Origin: Acanthaster planci
Taxonomy: Eukaryota; Echinodermata; Asteroidea; Valvatida; Acanthasteridae
Assembly: GCF_001949145.1 (NCBI RefSeq)
Contig: NW_019091440.1
Span: 1,368,907 to 1,432,906 of the forward strand
Reading direction: 5' to 3'
Length of the DNA stretch: 64,000 nt
Below the pieces are notes generated by a model. It was not told where the DNA came from and did not search any database. It saw nothing but the letters and a program-made list of their open reading frames with translations. Shown here one piece after another: positions 28,952 through 42,061 of this stretch (positions within the stretch are counted from its first letter, which is position 1; every line of letters begins with the position of its first letter). The translations under genes and the position numbers were made by a program.

Positions 28952-29432
28952 NNNNNNNNNNNNNNNNNNNNNNNNNNNNNNNNNNNNNNNNNNNNNNNNN
29001 NNNNNNNNNNNNNNNNNNNNNNNNNNNNNNNNNNNNNNNNNNNNNNNNNNNNNNNNNNNNNNNNNNNNNNNNNNNNNNNNNNNNNNNNNNNNNNNNNNNN
29101 NNNNNNNNNNNNNNNNNNNNNNNNNNNNNNNNNNNNNNNNNNNNNNNNNNNNNNNNNNNNNNNNNNNNNNNNNNNNNNNNNNNNNNNNNNNNNNNNNNNN
29201 NNNNNNNNNNNNNNNNNNNNNNNNNNNNNNNNNNNNNNNNNNNNNNNNNNNNNNNNNNNNNNNNNNNNNNNNNNNNNNNNNNNNNNNNNNNNNNNNNNNN
29301 NNNNNNNNNNNNNNNNNNNNNNNNNNNNNNNNNNNNNNNNNNNNNNNNNNNNNNNNNNNNNNNNNNNNNNNNNNNNNNNNNNNNNNNNNNNNNNNNNNNN
29401 NNNNNNNNNNNNNNNNNNNNNNNNNNNNNNNN
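28952..29432. other. assembly gap (481 N)
   Basis: A run of N. It probably hides the promoter region of RNASEK, whose first coding exon begins 164 bases to the right. Confidence 1.
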
Positions 29433-29595
29433 GGTGTCCTGGATAATTGCTGCCCTTATTTGCTGTTTTTCTCCGCGAGCAAATCAGTAAAGGATCTCAG
29501 TTCTTTAGACAGTGGACAAGAGTGCAGGATTATTGTACTCTGAGGAATACAAAGGTGGATTTATTCAAGGACACAGTGAGAAATCCTGAGCCAAA

Positions 29596-30514
29596 ATGGG
29601 CATGAAAATTTGTGGACCGAAGCTGTCGGCTTGCTGCTCTGTGATCAGTACATGGGGAGTCATCATGCTGGTTAGTCATTTTGCCAAGATTTTGTGCTCA
29701 TTTGTCTCATATCTACGTAAAAACAACAGTATGTGGTAACTAAATGTGGTATTTAGATGCAACTGTTGGTTTGATACATGTACTGTTGGCCATGTTGGCT
29801 GTGCATCCTTATTGTATGCTGCATGAAAAGTACATTGTTTTCGATAAAATTTGTTTTAGGCCTACCCCTTGTGCTCAATTTATTGAAGGCATTTCTTGTT
29901 AGGCGTAAAGAATGTTCTTTCATTTTCATTTGTCTCGGTAAATGTGTTGGCCCTATTCATTCTTAGTAGACTGCTATTTACACATGTATTTTCACAAAGA
30001 TCTTGTGATAATATCTGAATATTGCACCAACATGACAAACGAGGTATACATTTTGTACATTGTACATTTGTCCCAATTTTACTGGACGGTTGTAGGCTAT
30101 ACCTTTTTTAAAAGGTTGCCAAAGAACTGATACAGTACAGACCTGTCCCCTCTTGATTTTTTGATGTTATTTTCCTAAAAACTTTGCTTACAAGTACAAA
30201 TGTCATTTGAATCAGATTGACTTTTGTTGATTTTGAAAAGTTCCATAACATGTCATGGTAAACTACTCCCTTTGTCCTGTTATTGCTCGTACATGTAGGT
30301 CCTAATGGGTGTCTTCTTCCGAGTCAACTCTGTCGCGTTGTTTGAAGACCTCACACTTGAAAGCAACAAGACCCTCACGAGAGCAGAGCTTGAAGAGGCT
30401 TATACTGAGGTTTCCAATAACTGTTTCATTGCTGCCGGTCTCTATGTACTATGGCTTTTCTTCTCCGTCTGGCAGATGCATGTCAACAGCAAGGAGCAAT
30501 ATAATGTCAGCTAA
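29596..30514 (+). CDS. RNASEK: Ribonuclease kappa
   Basis: Two exons, 29596-29670 and 30299-30514 (stop TAA), joined at CTG|GTTAGT and TGTAG|GTC in phase 0, encode 96 residues (human about 98). It starts MGMKICGPKLSACCSVISTW, matching the family's CCGPKLAAC pattern. It continues WGVIMLVLMGVFFRVNS (first membrane helix), an extracytoplasmic loop rich in Glu, then YTEVSNNCFIAAGLYVLW (second helix), the family's most conserved block. RNase kappa is a small two-helix membrane protein associated with the V-ATPase and needed for endosomal acidification and clathrin-dependent uptake; an endoribonuclease activity has been reported. Either the first ATG or the one two codons later could be used. Confidence 0.95.
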
Positions 30515-33500
30515 AAACAGACACTCCTCTTGAATATGGTACTACCGCTATCGGGTCACACTGACTGATTTCTCGATTATTCGTCCAGAGAAAACAGCCA
30601 GTGTAGAAAAGGGGGCAGGGCATGCATTGAAGATAAGGGATGGATTGATGTTTTCTCTAGTCTGATAATAAGTGGAGATTGTGTACATCTATAGGCACAT
30701 GTGTGTACCAATATATTCAGTCATGTCATGTATAAATTCAGGTCTTTATAACCAAGAAGAAATTGGTCATGCACCTGGGCCGACTTGTACTTGAATTGGC
30801 ACATGTACATGTACACGGGTCAGCGTCATTCTATACTGTACCTTTAGGATCATTGTCACATCTAGCCAAAGACTGAAGAGTTACATTCACAGTGAACATA
30901 CAGCAGACAGGCAGTCTGGTAGATGGAAGACTGAAAATTATCCCTGTGCAGGCAGATGAAGGCGAACATGGATGCATAGGGGAACTTTAGGAAAGGCTGT
31001 CGTATACTAGCACCTACCTGTCCATGTAGAGTGTGTACTAATAGATTTCTGTCCACGTGAAGGGCAATATTTGTGCAGAAAGTTTTTCTACATATGTACA
31101 TGTGCATATCAAAAAAGTGTACTGTTTTGTTCACAAGGGTCAATCTGTGTTTTTTTGTCTCCCCGTTACACCCGGCCCGAATGATTAGGCTTCGAAAATT
31201 CCCCTGAAATTAACATCACATTGCTTTCATTTGATTTGCATGTATTTTGCATTAATAACATACATATGTAATCAATCTTGAAAATTTAACAATGTGATTT
31301 AAAGTTAGAAAATCATATGCCAGATATGACACAGAGGCAGAAATATTGGACCCCAAATTTATAGAATTTCCCAGTTTAATAGAGATTTCTACATCTGCAG
31401 CAAACTCTGCTGTATTCTGGATTGAAAGATAGGTGTGATTTGTTATGCTCAAGTTATGGTGAACTTAAATATGCAGTATTACAATGTATGAGAATACTGC
31501 TTATGATGGGTAAAGTGAAGTAAAAGTTCGCTATATGCCAGTGATATTAAAAATAAAAATACATGTATATACATGTAAATTGAAAATGGAGACTGTGTGG
31601 CGATGTAATATACACGTAATATGTACAAAATGTAAGCGTGATCTATATGTGGTTGTAGGGGTAATTGAGTTGAAAGTACAGTACATGTAAATGTATACGT
31701 AATGACCCTACATGTACGTGTGCGTCCGTTATTCGGTACGTGGAATATTGAATCACGTGTGGTGCAGGTGATATATTTTTTAGCGTAGGATAACTTTCTT
31801 GATAAAGGAAACAGATACAACTGTTGGCTTTCTCTTGCTGTCTTGTGGAACTTGTATTGACCAATAGAAGGTTAGATATTTGTATATTGCAATTTCAGAG
31901 GATGAAATTGTATCCCTAATCCTGTTTGAATGATTAAAGAGAATCCAATCAAATTGCTCTACACTGTACATCAGAAAACTGTAGCCAACACCTCCCGAAG
32001 ATGTGTGTAGTACTCCAGCCTCCAGGCCTTGAAGTTGGCCATGATCCAATACTCAGATCAGTCATATTGTCAGAACTGATCCCATCATTCGTTGATTAAA
32101 TACAGCGGCCCTGGATGTAAAGTCTGTGAACAATTTGAAGATGTTCCGTTCGGCGTTATCATGTCATCAGGAAATGACCAAATGTGTAGTCTGTCATTTC
32201 CTACATGTATGACCGGTTTCAAATCCTTTACCATGGTCTACTATTTTAATTGTACACGCATGTGGTTAGTTCGGGAATGATTCATGATTGTTGCTAAGAC
32301 AGTTTGCCTGAAAAGATTACATTCACGTACATGTACAGTACATGTAATGTACATTTCTTTGACAAGCGTTACTCCACATGTATTTATGTCATAAATTTTT
32401 GATTTTTTTGAAGTTACATGCAACACAACTGTGAGAATTCAGTATGCATATAGTGTAATTCGACTGGCAGAATTAGAAGCCATTACTGCAGTAGCACAAC
32501 GCTCGTGCACAGGTGGTACGCGCGCGTTGGCATGCCCCTTCGACCAATAGGGTGCCGTGATTTACCAAATGCACGCGCGCGTCAAGCTGAAGAATGTGCG
32601 TTTTAGTACGGTGCCACCGCAGTTATGGCGTCAAATTGGGTTAGTCTATAGGATAACATGTATATATGATAGTAAAGGTACTAGTTTATTGTAATTTGTA
32701 CAAGTCACCTGTGGAATAAGAGCGGTCCCTTATCAATTGACGCATTTTTTGCTGTTGTAGTTTATTTTAATCCACTAATTTAAATGAAATGTCTCTTTTG
32801 TTGACAGCTTTCTACTCAAGTTATGTGTTAATGATTTTCAGTGTCGTAAGTGTGGAATCGTTGTCGCATTTATGGTAACATCTGATTTTAATTATTTACC
32901 AGAATGTGTAGGAAATAAACAACTCTGTTTTTGGACTATCCTTTTCCAGTATTCTTTCCATGCTGACCGCTGACACAGATTTGAGTGTTGTGTCCGGATG
33001 AGGATTTGAAGCTTCCTTTCGGCTACTCTTTGGAGCCTAAATAGGGCCATAATGAATATGCTTATATTTGCAACGTCTGGGCACCCTTATGAATATAATT
33101 GACTCATCGCATTATCTCTGAGACTGAATTTAGAGCATGACTTAACTGAGGAGCAGACTTCATAGAACAAGGCCGCGGATGTGTTTTTATCATCAGTCTA
33201 TTAGCGATATGGCAATTAGTCTGGAGGAAAGTGCTTTGGAATTTCCGCGATTGCCCAGCATTTATAGTGCACGACGCCAGTCGCACTGTGATGCATGAGA
33301 TACTTGATAACGTCAGAAAAATGCATATTCATTACTCTGTAGTTGTGCTCCTGAGGACGTTATTCCTCCATGCTCAGACGTAGCCGTAGACTAAAACAAA
33401 ATGGTTGTCATATATGGCTTCACACATTGTTCATCGTGTAGCTCTTATTAAGAGAGCATGACTTCTCATCGTTATGGTTAGTTCGCCCTCCCAAACGTTG

Positions 33501-33581
33501 GCAACTTGACATCATCTCAGTCATATGTAGATCGTTTAGCTTTCTTCATGCCGCAATTATGGTTTCAGGCACTACTCTCTG
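30515..33581. other. intergenic between RNASEK and the cNMP gene, no gene seen
   Basis: RNASEK 3' flank (AATAAA at 31552-31557 is one candidate signal), many TACATGTA motifs, and a CpG-rich inverted repeat at 32470-32650. No exon could be supported. Confidence 0.45.
32470..32650. repeat. CpG-rich inverted repeat with CCAAT box
   Basis: AATTAGAAGCCATTACTGCA on the left is the degenerate inverse of TGCGGTTATGGCGTCAAATT-like sequence on the right. Both arms contain CGCGCG stretches. A CCAAT motif (CGACCAATAGG) sits between. It looks like a CpG island, but its symmetry suggests a decayed TIR element. A potential start and donor on the + strand (ATGGCGTCAAATTGG|GTTAGT, 32625) lead to no joinable exon. 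Confidence 0.4.
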
Positions 33582-36500
33582 TCACCAGAGTGAAGACAGG
33601 TAGCGGACGTGTCGCTTTTCTTGGAGCCTCAGTTTCTCCTTCAGACTCTTGTATTCATCCGCGCTGTACTGCCGTCTCAGAACCTGTAACTTTTGGAGGG
33701 ATAAGAGAGGATGTACAGATATTTCTTATTTCAGGTAAAAGTATTCAGCGGTACGATGCTGAGACGATGTCGTGTAACTGCAGCGCCTTGTATAATTCTT
33801 CTGTTTCTGTAAGATTATTATTTTAGTGAAACGTTCTCCTTGTTAAATTGAAAGCAGAAATTCTCAAGTTCAGTTTAATCTCCTTGGACCCATTCGCTTC
33901 CCATGTCCGAGAATTCACTATAAATCAGCGTGAACTGCATTTTGTTCCGCGAAAACTTGACCTCCAAACCAAAATATGTTGACCGGCGGGTACTCATAGT
34001 TGGACATAATGTTCAGTGGTCATTGTTGGTGTTAATTTCATTGTCTCTTTTACATAGTTTTTTTGTGAAGGAAATGCTGTGTTGCACTGCATTGTGGGAA
34101 GCCTGGTTTGCCATAATTAGTCTGCGTGCGAATGAACTTGGCATACTGTAGGCTTAAGACAAGACATACGCCCACAGAAGCCAGGCTCGCGACTTCAGAT
34201 ACGTCCGATCCGCGTCGACGCATATGTTGCTCTTCACCAGCAAACATAGCGCAACCTGTAAATTTTGTTCGAGCAGCAAGCCAGTTTAGGAATAATATTT
34301 TATCGGATGACGCCTCGTAAATATTCAAGGTTCCCTTGAACAAGGTGGTTGACATGTTAGAAGAAGCGAACGAAAAGTTGATGTGCTTGTAAGACTTACT
34401 TCTGTTAATCCCTCGAGTCCGACCGTATCGTAGTCCACTGTTGGAGCAGATCTCACCCATCGATCTATAAGCGAGGACTGGCTTGTTTGCCTCGCTCGGA
34501 GGTACCGGTTATGGAGATGTAGATAACTTGGGATGATACCAGGTGCATTCAAGGGATGTTGCCTGAAACCAAGAATTGGTAGATTATTTTTTTTTCATTC
34601 GACAATCAAGATGTGCAAAATTCATGAGATACAAATTTGACATCAAATAGATAAGGGACACTGTTCACAAAAAATAGTCCGTTAGTGTTTTGTTTTGTCT
34701 TCAGGGTTAGAAGTTTCTGTATATTTTCAATGGAAATTGCTTGATAACAGTTCTTTGACAACATGTTTGTTCATCATGTTTCATGCCTACCTAGTAACCG
34801 TCGCTTTGTGCTGTGCTGCCCCCTTTTCAAACGTAATACGCTTTGACGACGACTGTTGCATGCTATTACACATTTCACGCCCTCTTGCAGCTGATTTGAT
34901 TGCTTGTAGTCGTGAGGACTCGTTTTGAACTATCTGTTCTTCTGGATTTGTGACAGCAGTGGCAAGTGTTTTTTGTTCCACAGTTGTGTTTAAGATTCTG
35001 TTGACCTGAAATGTCGCAGGCAAAACAGTTCTTTGTTTTCGGGTCTCGGTGTTTCTGTCGTTGCGTTCACTGTTGTCATCAGAAGTGGCAGGAATCTTGG
35101 GTAGATTCAGATTTGGAAGTTTTGTATTCTGTTGGTTCTCCTCCACCACGATGTTTCCATCGCCGCCATTTTCTCTCTGTTCCCGCCTTTCTTTCCTCCG
35201 CCGAAGCTTTTCATCCAATCGTTTTGTTCGATAATATAGCGACCCTGGTCCTAAGCTGTCGATGATTGGTCCTCGCTGGGTCATCCAAAGGTCATAGCGC
35301 GTGTCTTCTTGAATCGAAATCAGCGGTTCGTTTTCATCTAGGGAGATTTTCTTCAGAAGAGCGTCCAACACGGATGTCTGTTGATTCAGAGGATTAATGT
35401 TAAGTAACAATTTTAAAACTATTTACGTACATGTATGTTGCATTTTTATTTTAAAAGCTAGCCTAAACATACCCAGAGTGTAATATATTCTCTTCTTACC
35501 AGGCCTTCATTTTGTGCTCTCAAAGCGCGTGCGATAAGTTTCATCTTGGTTTCCATTCGCAGTTGGTCCAATGTCATCGGATTCTTCTTAGTTATCAACT
35601 TGTGAAAGTTGTCTAAATCGAGTTCAAATGCCTCCAAAGCTCCCAAACACGTGACAGTCTGCGCATGGTCACTGAGGTCGCAACAAATTTCTATGTCCCC
35701 TGCATCACAAAAGAATATAAAAGAAAACGTTCTGGCCTAGAACAGCGGCTAACTTTTACACGTCCCATTTTTGTGTATTTTGGTCATTGTGTCTGAATTA
35801 CATTTAAAGGCAGCATGCCGACTTAATTTCTAATAGCCCATTTTATGTATAAGTACACCGATTTATGTATTGAAAGTGTGAAAGAAAAGTGAGAACAATT
35901 TGTGTCCCTTGGTTGTGTATTTATTTCTCCTCCCCAAAATGCCCCCCCCCCTTGTAGCTTCGGTTGTTGTTCAAATTCCGTTACCCAAACAGAGACACTG
36001 GAAAACAGTGATGCCAAATGACGTCTGGGCACCAGACGAATCGACAGTGCCGCAGCACTGCGTATGGTTTAACGAGAGCATGATCAATACACGCATGCGC
36101 GAGGTCTGTCCTATCAGTGCAGCCACACTGGGTGCGTTCGGGCGAGCTACTCGCGTTAACACGTGCATACTCCTGAACATTCGAACAGCTGGAGTACGAC
36201 CCAGGGTCAGCGAGAGTAAACTCTTGCTAGAGGAGGAGTACATACTCCTGTACCCGAGTGTAATGCGCACGCATCCTACTCGTGTTAACAGGAGTAACTG
36301 CGCAAACGCACCCACGCCGACAACACACGCACGTTATTCACGATTGACCTTCCCTGGAGATCGCGTCCGAATCTGTTGTTTAGAGCTAGGTCTAGGTCTT
36401 TACTCCATTGGCAATACGCGAAGACGCGCAGACAATAGACCTATCCGTAGCTCAGGAAGCCCATTTCCTACACAGCCTGAGTTTTGAAATAGGCCTACAC

Positions 36501-39500
36501 ATTTCATCAGGTTTCTGTCGGCTTACCTATCATATCCCCGGGGCCGATGGAATAAACGTCAAAATTCATGTTGTACGGGGCAATCTTTGCTTTAGCGGCA
36601 ATGTCGTTGGGCGCGTCGCTTGTGTCGTGTGTCGGCTTTGGTAGTTTCCTATAACAGTCGATTCATTAAAGTCGATCAAAATTGATACATAAATTGAAAT
36701 TTCTATTCGATCTACCATAGCATCGTCATTCTCACGCTCAAAAAGTGAAGATTCTGGTAACAATTAAACTGATGTTACGGGAACAAGAAAAGAGCTTTAA
36801 AACCGACTGATTATGATTGTTGGTCACATCATGATTTGAAAATTTTTATCAGCATATCTTATAAACTGTACAGAAATATTTTCTACTGATAACATGTATA
36901 TTGAGTATTGATTAGTGGGTGAACTGGTAGATAAGAAAATGCATTTTCTGATTACGAATTTATTCTCTCTTTTGTTTTTTTTTCTTACCTGTTCAAAAGT
37001 TGGCGATGAGGTTGTTTCCATGGAGCAATGGAAACCTTTGCTTGACCTCTTAGAACAAAGAGGACACCCGATACTGGACACCCCTGCTGGGCGAGTCGAT
37101 TACCAAACAGCGCCCTCTTGCGAGTCAGACTCATAGCGAGGACTGATTTGTGACGAGATTTCCAGGCCCTGAGAAAGTGAGTGACACATTTTGCAATAAA
37201 ATCTGACATTTTGAGATTTTCGTTTCTGCATGTCACAGGAAATCTCAATACATTCGTCAAGAATATGGCAAGTTATTACCTTGAGGGGTTTTGCAGAACT
37301 GAACCATGCTCCATATTTATCAGTACATTTTTTACTGGCTTCAAATGTTGGAATGTGAAATCTATATTTATATCAGATTATGTCTCATCCGCTTATTTTA
37401 GCAGCAAATAGGGCAATGCAATAACATGATATTCTGAATTATTGATATTGTAAGAAACTCCAACCATTTCCCTCAATAAAATAAACTATGTAGTTAGAAA
37501 GGGTAAAAATGCTAGAGAAAATGGAATTTATACTTGAATAGTGGATGATCATTGACAAAATCTGTCTTCTCTTCCAGATCTCGTTTTTGGGCGAACTTCA
37601 GTGATCTGCTGTACAAATCCCGATCGACCACGATGAAATCCGAAGGCTCGTTGGCGACTACCGAAGCTTTCCGAACACTTCCGGAATCTATCAGCGCCAA
37701 TTCACCAAAGCTGGATCCCGGGCCTGTGGAAGGTCCATCCGTTAGTAGGAAGACAAAGAACTCAAAGAGTGCCTGAAATGATGTGATGGCAATGTTGACG
37801 GAGTTTCTAACAGTGGTGATGAGGATTTGGTTTAAAAAATGATACTATATCCCAATCTGGTAAGCTCTAGCCATTTCTCAGGTGGAGAAGCACAGAAAAA
37901 CCCAGTTCGGTATTCGGGAAACGCATGCCCAAATGAAGCGCGCATGGTCCGAGGTCATTTGGGAACAGCAAGTCACACCGTACGCGAGGTCTCCCTATCG
38001 GCACGGCCATGCATGTGAATACTTTGTCCTTTTCAAAATATCGAACTGGCTTAGTGCGCCCTCAAGTTCCTTTACCCCTGTTCTCTGAAATAAAAACAGG
38101 TACAAATAGAGAAAAGAATAGAAAATAACTAACGTAAGAGCCCCAATACCATTGGAAAGGATGTATGACATGGGAAATGCTTCATGACAGTTTCCACTTG
38201 TCCGAAAAATGAGACATCACCCCCCCCGAAATAATTCTTGGATCCACCCCTGGGCCGTTTTCCAATATTCAACTTCGGCTCCGTCTCAGGCTTCAACTGT
38301 TGTTTACTAGCTGACTTTGAAGCTGTAAGCGCACTAATTAGGCCACAAAACATCAAATAAGATGCAAGAGAGCCAAAAATTACAGTAATCCAATGTAATT
38401 TAAACGCTTATGGCCCACAACCGGGAATTGGTTTTGGGAACGAAGCCTGAGACGGAGACAAATTGGAAAATGGCCCTGGAGACTTCAGCAACATGACATT
38501 CGTCCGTAACGTACCCAGGGTTCTGACGCATACCCCTAGCTCCTCCATTGCATGCCGTGGTGCATTCTGGGTCTCAGTGAAGACAGGCGTGGATTCATCC
38601 TCGTCCCCATCCGCGTCCGCATCCGAAGCAATGTAAACAGATATCGAGCCATTCAGGACAACGAAGAAACTAAAATGTAAATCAGAAAGGGGTTTCAAAG
38701 TTAATGGAATAATATTGGAGGTGACCACCGTGAGAAACTCCGTACATTAGTGTTGTAACCCCCCCCCCGAAAAATGAAGAGGGAAAATGCTCAACAGAAA
38801 AATGGCAAAGTAACAAAATCTACCAGTCTATCAACTGGTTGATAAGCTCGTTGCTGATGAGTATTATCCCACCTCAAATCCTGGCAAAATCCCTCCCAAG
38901 AAAAAGAGATGCTTTCCCGGGGAAAAAAATCCCGTGAACGCCCGTATACGTATCATTTCAAAATCAGACAGGATTTTGAATTCAGACGAGACGTATCGGT
39001 ATCTATAAGGTGAACAGACCTTGTTCTGGAAACCTTTTAAATCTTGTGACATTTAAACATAAAATTGAATATGCTTCTGAGCTACATTGATATTAGTTAT
39101 ATTGCTTTTTGGAAGGGGAGATGGAAGCAGATGTTCTCAAATTTGAAAGTGATGTATTGAATCTTAAAATCGCTTTATGAAATTTGACTGATTATCTTCT
39201 GGTGATTAGACCAGTAAGGCTAGTTTTAATAGGAATTTCTAAATTGTTTGCTGAAGCAAGACGATTATGTACCACTCATTGCTCTTCCTTACCTATGTCC
39301 CTTATCTCCTTGTCTTAGAATGACGTCATCGGCCTTGTGTCTACGAAATTCGCAGTTTTTTATTATATCTCTGATGACATCTGTTTACATAGAGAGAGTG
39401 AAAGAAAGTTATTTCCATTCGCAGTTAGGCATACTATGGATTCATTTGTTTGCGTGGGGGGCATCTCACAGGGGCTGGGGGTTCGTCCATCCCTAGGATC

Positions 39501-39860
39501 TCAGATCTCTTCACTCTCAATTAATTAATTCAGTGGAACAGAGTTATGATCGTTTATGATCATTCAAACACTCACGCCTGGTTTAGCTCACTTGTGATCA
39601 GAGCATGCACCAATGACAAGCGTTCATGTCATTGACAACAAAATAGGAAAGGCTTTTTACAAGAAGGGTAGGCGTAACATCATAATCTGTTTTCAGGTTA
39701 AGTGGTACAGAAATAAAAGTTAAATTGTACCATTTCCCATGGAGATGAACAGCTCAGCTTTGCGTCGAAACCACGGTAGGAGTATGTCAATATCCATATC
39801 GTCTCGATCGGCAGGAGCGGCTGATATGACCTCTACTACTTTCTCGTACATATTCGCCAT
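33582..39860 (-). CDS. tandem cyclic-nucleotide-binding-domain protein (CNBD2-like)
   Basis: Ten minus-strand exons: 39860-39731, 39380-39293, 38669-38515, 37723-37534, 37168-36989, 36648-36527, 35699-35500, 35377-34872, 34562-34400 and 33683-33582; about 611 residues. Phases match at every joint; the exon 8 donor (AT|GTGTAA) is weak. If it is not used, the frame runs on to a stop at 34787. The N-terminus has ILLPWFRRKAELF. cNMP domain 1 (about 45-180) has VILRQGDKGHSFFVVLNGSI, an acidic insert, then FGELALIDSGSVRKASVVA, an intact phosphate-binding cassette. Domain 2 (about 210-330) has QQGCPVSGVLFVLRGQAKVS and SIGPGDMIGDIEICCD, but its cassette lacks the FGE and Arg, so it probably does not bind nucleotide. 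The tail is basic, coiled and Gln/Asn-rich. It lacks kinase or channel parts. The ATG could be internal to a longer N-terminus. Confidence 0.85.
36129..36314. mobile_element. 186-bp MITE in cNMP-gene intron 6
   Basis: The ends are TGGGTGCGTTCG and CGAACGCACCCA-like (CGCAAACGCACCCA). The arms include TACTCGCGTTAACACGTGC and its diverged inverse, with CATACTCCTG repeats in the middle. The + strand ORF that covers it (35900-36487) is a by-product of this CpG-rich element and its GC-richer flanks. Confidence 0.6.
38190..38252. repeat. isolated terminus of the CAGGGGYGGATCC repeat family
   Basis: Read on the minus strand the sequence starts CAGGGGTGGATCCAAGAATT, matching the left end of the element at 6152 (CAGGGGCGGATCCAGGAATT). 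The other end is not recognised nearby, so this is a fragment. It lies in cNMP-gene intron 3. Confidence 0.45.
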
Positions 39861-42007
39861 GGCGATCACCTTGAACAGAAATTCGCAGTGATAAAAATAA
39901 ATAAAGTAAATTCAATGAAGTCGATGAAGTGTTTACTTCGATGCGCAGGAACGACGCACCAATCACAGTGCATGATCGGGACATATTTAAGGAGCCCTGC
40001 ATCCTACCGAAACCACGCCCCTGAAATGACTGCACACAAAGATATCTTATTCTGTTCAGTACGCCGTTACCAGCGCTTAACGAGAGTGCGGTGACCCCAT
40101 GCTTGCACTTGCCTATGCCGATTTATAGGCACACTGACACACCAAGACAAATTTTGTTTCCAAAGGGTAGCACATAAAAACAGCGATCAATGAATGTTGT
40201 AGAGATCAAGATGTGGCCTCAAAGGGCGCCCTCCCCCTTAAATTCTATAATTGATGAATAGTTTGGGTCAATCACTAGGCCTACACTAACACAATAAACT
40301 AACAGCCTCTGTTAAGCGAATAACAATTGATCTTGTTTCTTGAGGCTGTCTTACGATTAAAAAGCCCGTTATTTCAGCGCACACAATCTCCCAGAACTTT
40401 CGGTAACACCTTCAATGACATACGGGGCAACTTTGGCAGGCGTTCGTCTGTCTAGTCTAAAGCCTTCGGGATAGATTTATATCGGACATCAATATTTATT
40501 GATCGACTTGTGAACAGCAACTGCTATCGCGGTGTTGTAAGTAACTTGTAGTCCGGGACACCATATTGATGAACAAGATAATGGCGATGTCACAGTTACA
40601 AACGACAAAGAATCGGAATAAGCGAAAACGATGGGAATTTCTGAGAACATAGCTGAAAGGAGAAAATAACCGTTGGAAAAGTCAATCAACTAATTTCATA
40701 GCGGTCACGAAAAATGTTCCTGATCTGAAATGTATAATTATATGTCGAAGACGTTACTTCTTTCGTTACAACGTAACGTGGCTATGAAATGAGCAGAGAG
40801 ACATTCATGAGGAGTACATAAATATTTAAATGTCTACAATTCAGTCCATAAAAAAGGATTTGTATTTCTCTGGAATTCATTCACGCCCTCTTAATTTTGT
40901 CGACAATTGGAATTATTTGAATTGCTCTCCGTGTGCAATTGGATATTTCGAAGAAATCATTGGTCAACATTGAAGAAACTCTGTCTTTTTAGAATAATCG
41001 TGAACAACAGTAGGGCCAAAACTCTGCAGGGCTAGGTACGAATGTTCAGAATGTGCAACGTGGGAGGGATCTTTGAAATATGGGGCGGGAAATGAGGATT
41101 TAATGAAAATATCAACAGCAACTGACTTTTTAAAATTACATTTAACATGTAACATTTTAGTGCCGGCGTTCAACAACATCATCTTTGCTTACTGTGTTCA
41201 AATGGTCATTATTTGACCGTTTCACAATCGAAATGAAGCTTTCTAGAAAAGTTCACAAATTGGCAACAGAACAATACAGATGAGAGCGGCCGGTGAGGCC
41301 TTACCCTGCGTTTGTTTTGGTGCATAATCAGTATTTCCGAGGTTCTTAAAATTAACCCACACGTGGCACGTCTGGTGTACGAGATATTGTGAAAAATTAA
41401 CACAACTCAAAAACCTACCTTGGCAGTGTTTCACAGTCTCATTTTACTCTTTAGTAGAATCTTATCATCACTGTAATCTTGCCACGATCACGCTGGGTCA
41501 AAAGCTGGATGTGGTATGTACAGACTGTTACATTTCTACAAAACTGCATTGGCCGAGTGCATGTGACACTTTGCTTCAAGATCTCTGTGTGTGGGACGAA
41601 TGCACGTCTACAATACGCCGCATGGAGTGGAAATCCTCCGTGAAATCTCCATTTTAAGACCCGAAGCTCTTCCAGCAGCTAGAAATGAACATTCAAAAAT
41701 CGAGGTGCAAATTCACAAGGGAATCCGACGCGCTGTGCTCGCACTGGTGATTAGAAGTAGCCAACGTCCTGTTCTTGGTTACGAGTTGCGCATTGATGGC
41801 TCACGCTGAAAATGCCTGGAGGTGTATTTCGTCCTCGGTGTGGGGTTGGCGTTTGGGCGAGTATGAGGGCGAACTGAGTCTTCCAGACTCAGATAATACG
41901 AAGCCAGGGTTGAATTCCAGAGCATCGATCTCGAAGATGACAGCGCCACTCATCAAGGTAGGCTTCATGGACTGGGTATTAAACACTGTACATTTTCTCG
42001 TTGCTCC
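39861..42007. other. intergenic, no gene seen
   Basis: Upstream flank of the cNMP gene. A + strand ORF at 41591-41809 and a minus-strand one at 41801-42088 overlap each other. Apart from the PTPS-like fragment just to the right, neither has recognisable content. Confidence 0.35.
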
Positions 42008-42061
42008 AAGCTCCGTCAAATTAATTATTACCCCGGTATGGGGATCATAGTCACCAGAGAG
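42008..42061 (-). pseudogene. 6-pyruvoyl-tetrahydropterin synthase-like fragment
   Basis: The minus strand encodes LSGDYDPHTGVIINLTEL, closely resembling the conserved PTPS segment built on the pattern G-E-x-D-P-x-T-G-M-V-x-N-L-x-D-L. PTPS makes a tetrahydrobiopterin precursor. The similarity stops abruptly on both sides, no splice sites border it, and the zinc-binding His segment and the second catalytic region are not found nearby. A gene relic or a chance match are both possible. Confidence 0.3.

Noticed and set aside
33750-33800. possible extra cNMP-gene exon reading ELYKALQLHD
   Set aside because: The acceptor is good, but the phase does not match exon 9 and no clean donor follows, so it was left out of the model.
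33506-33826. 106-codon + strand ORF
   Set aside because: It is antisense to the last exon of the cNMP gene, whose minus-strand reading (VLRRQYSADEYKSLKEKL) is clearly the coding one.
35900-36487. 195-codon + strand ORF, the longest ungapped frame apart from real exons
   Set aside because: It lies in an intron of the minus-strand cNMP gene and runs through the 186-bp inverted-repeat element. Its length comes from local GC richness, and no family pattern is seen.
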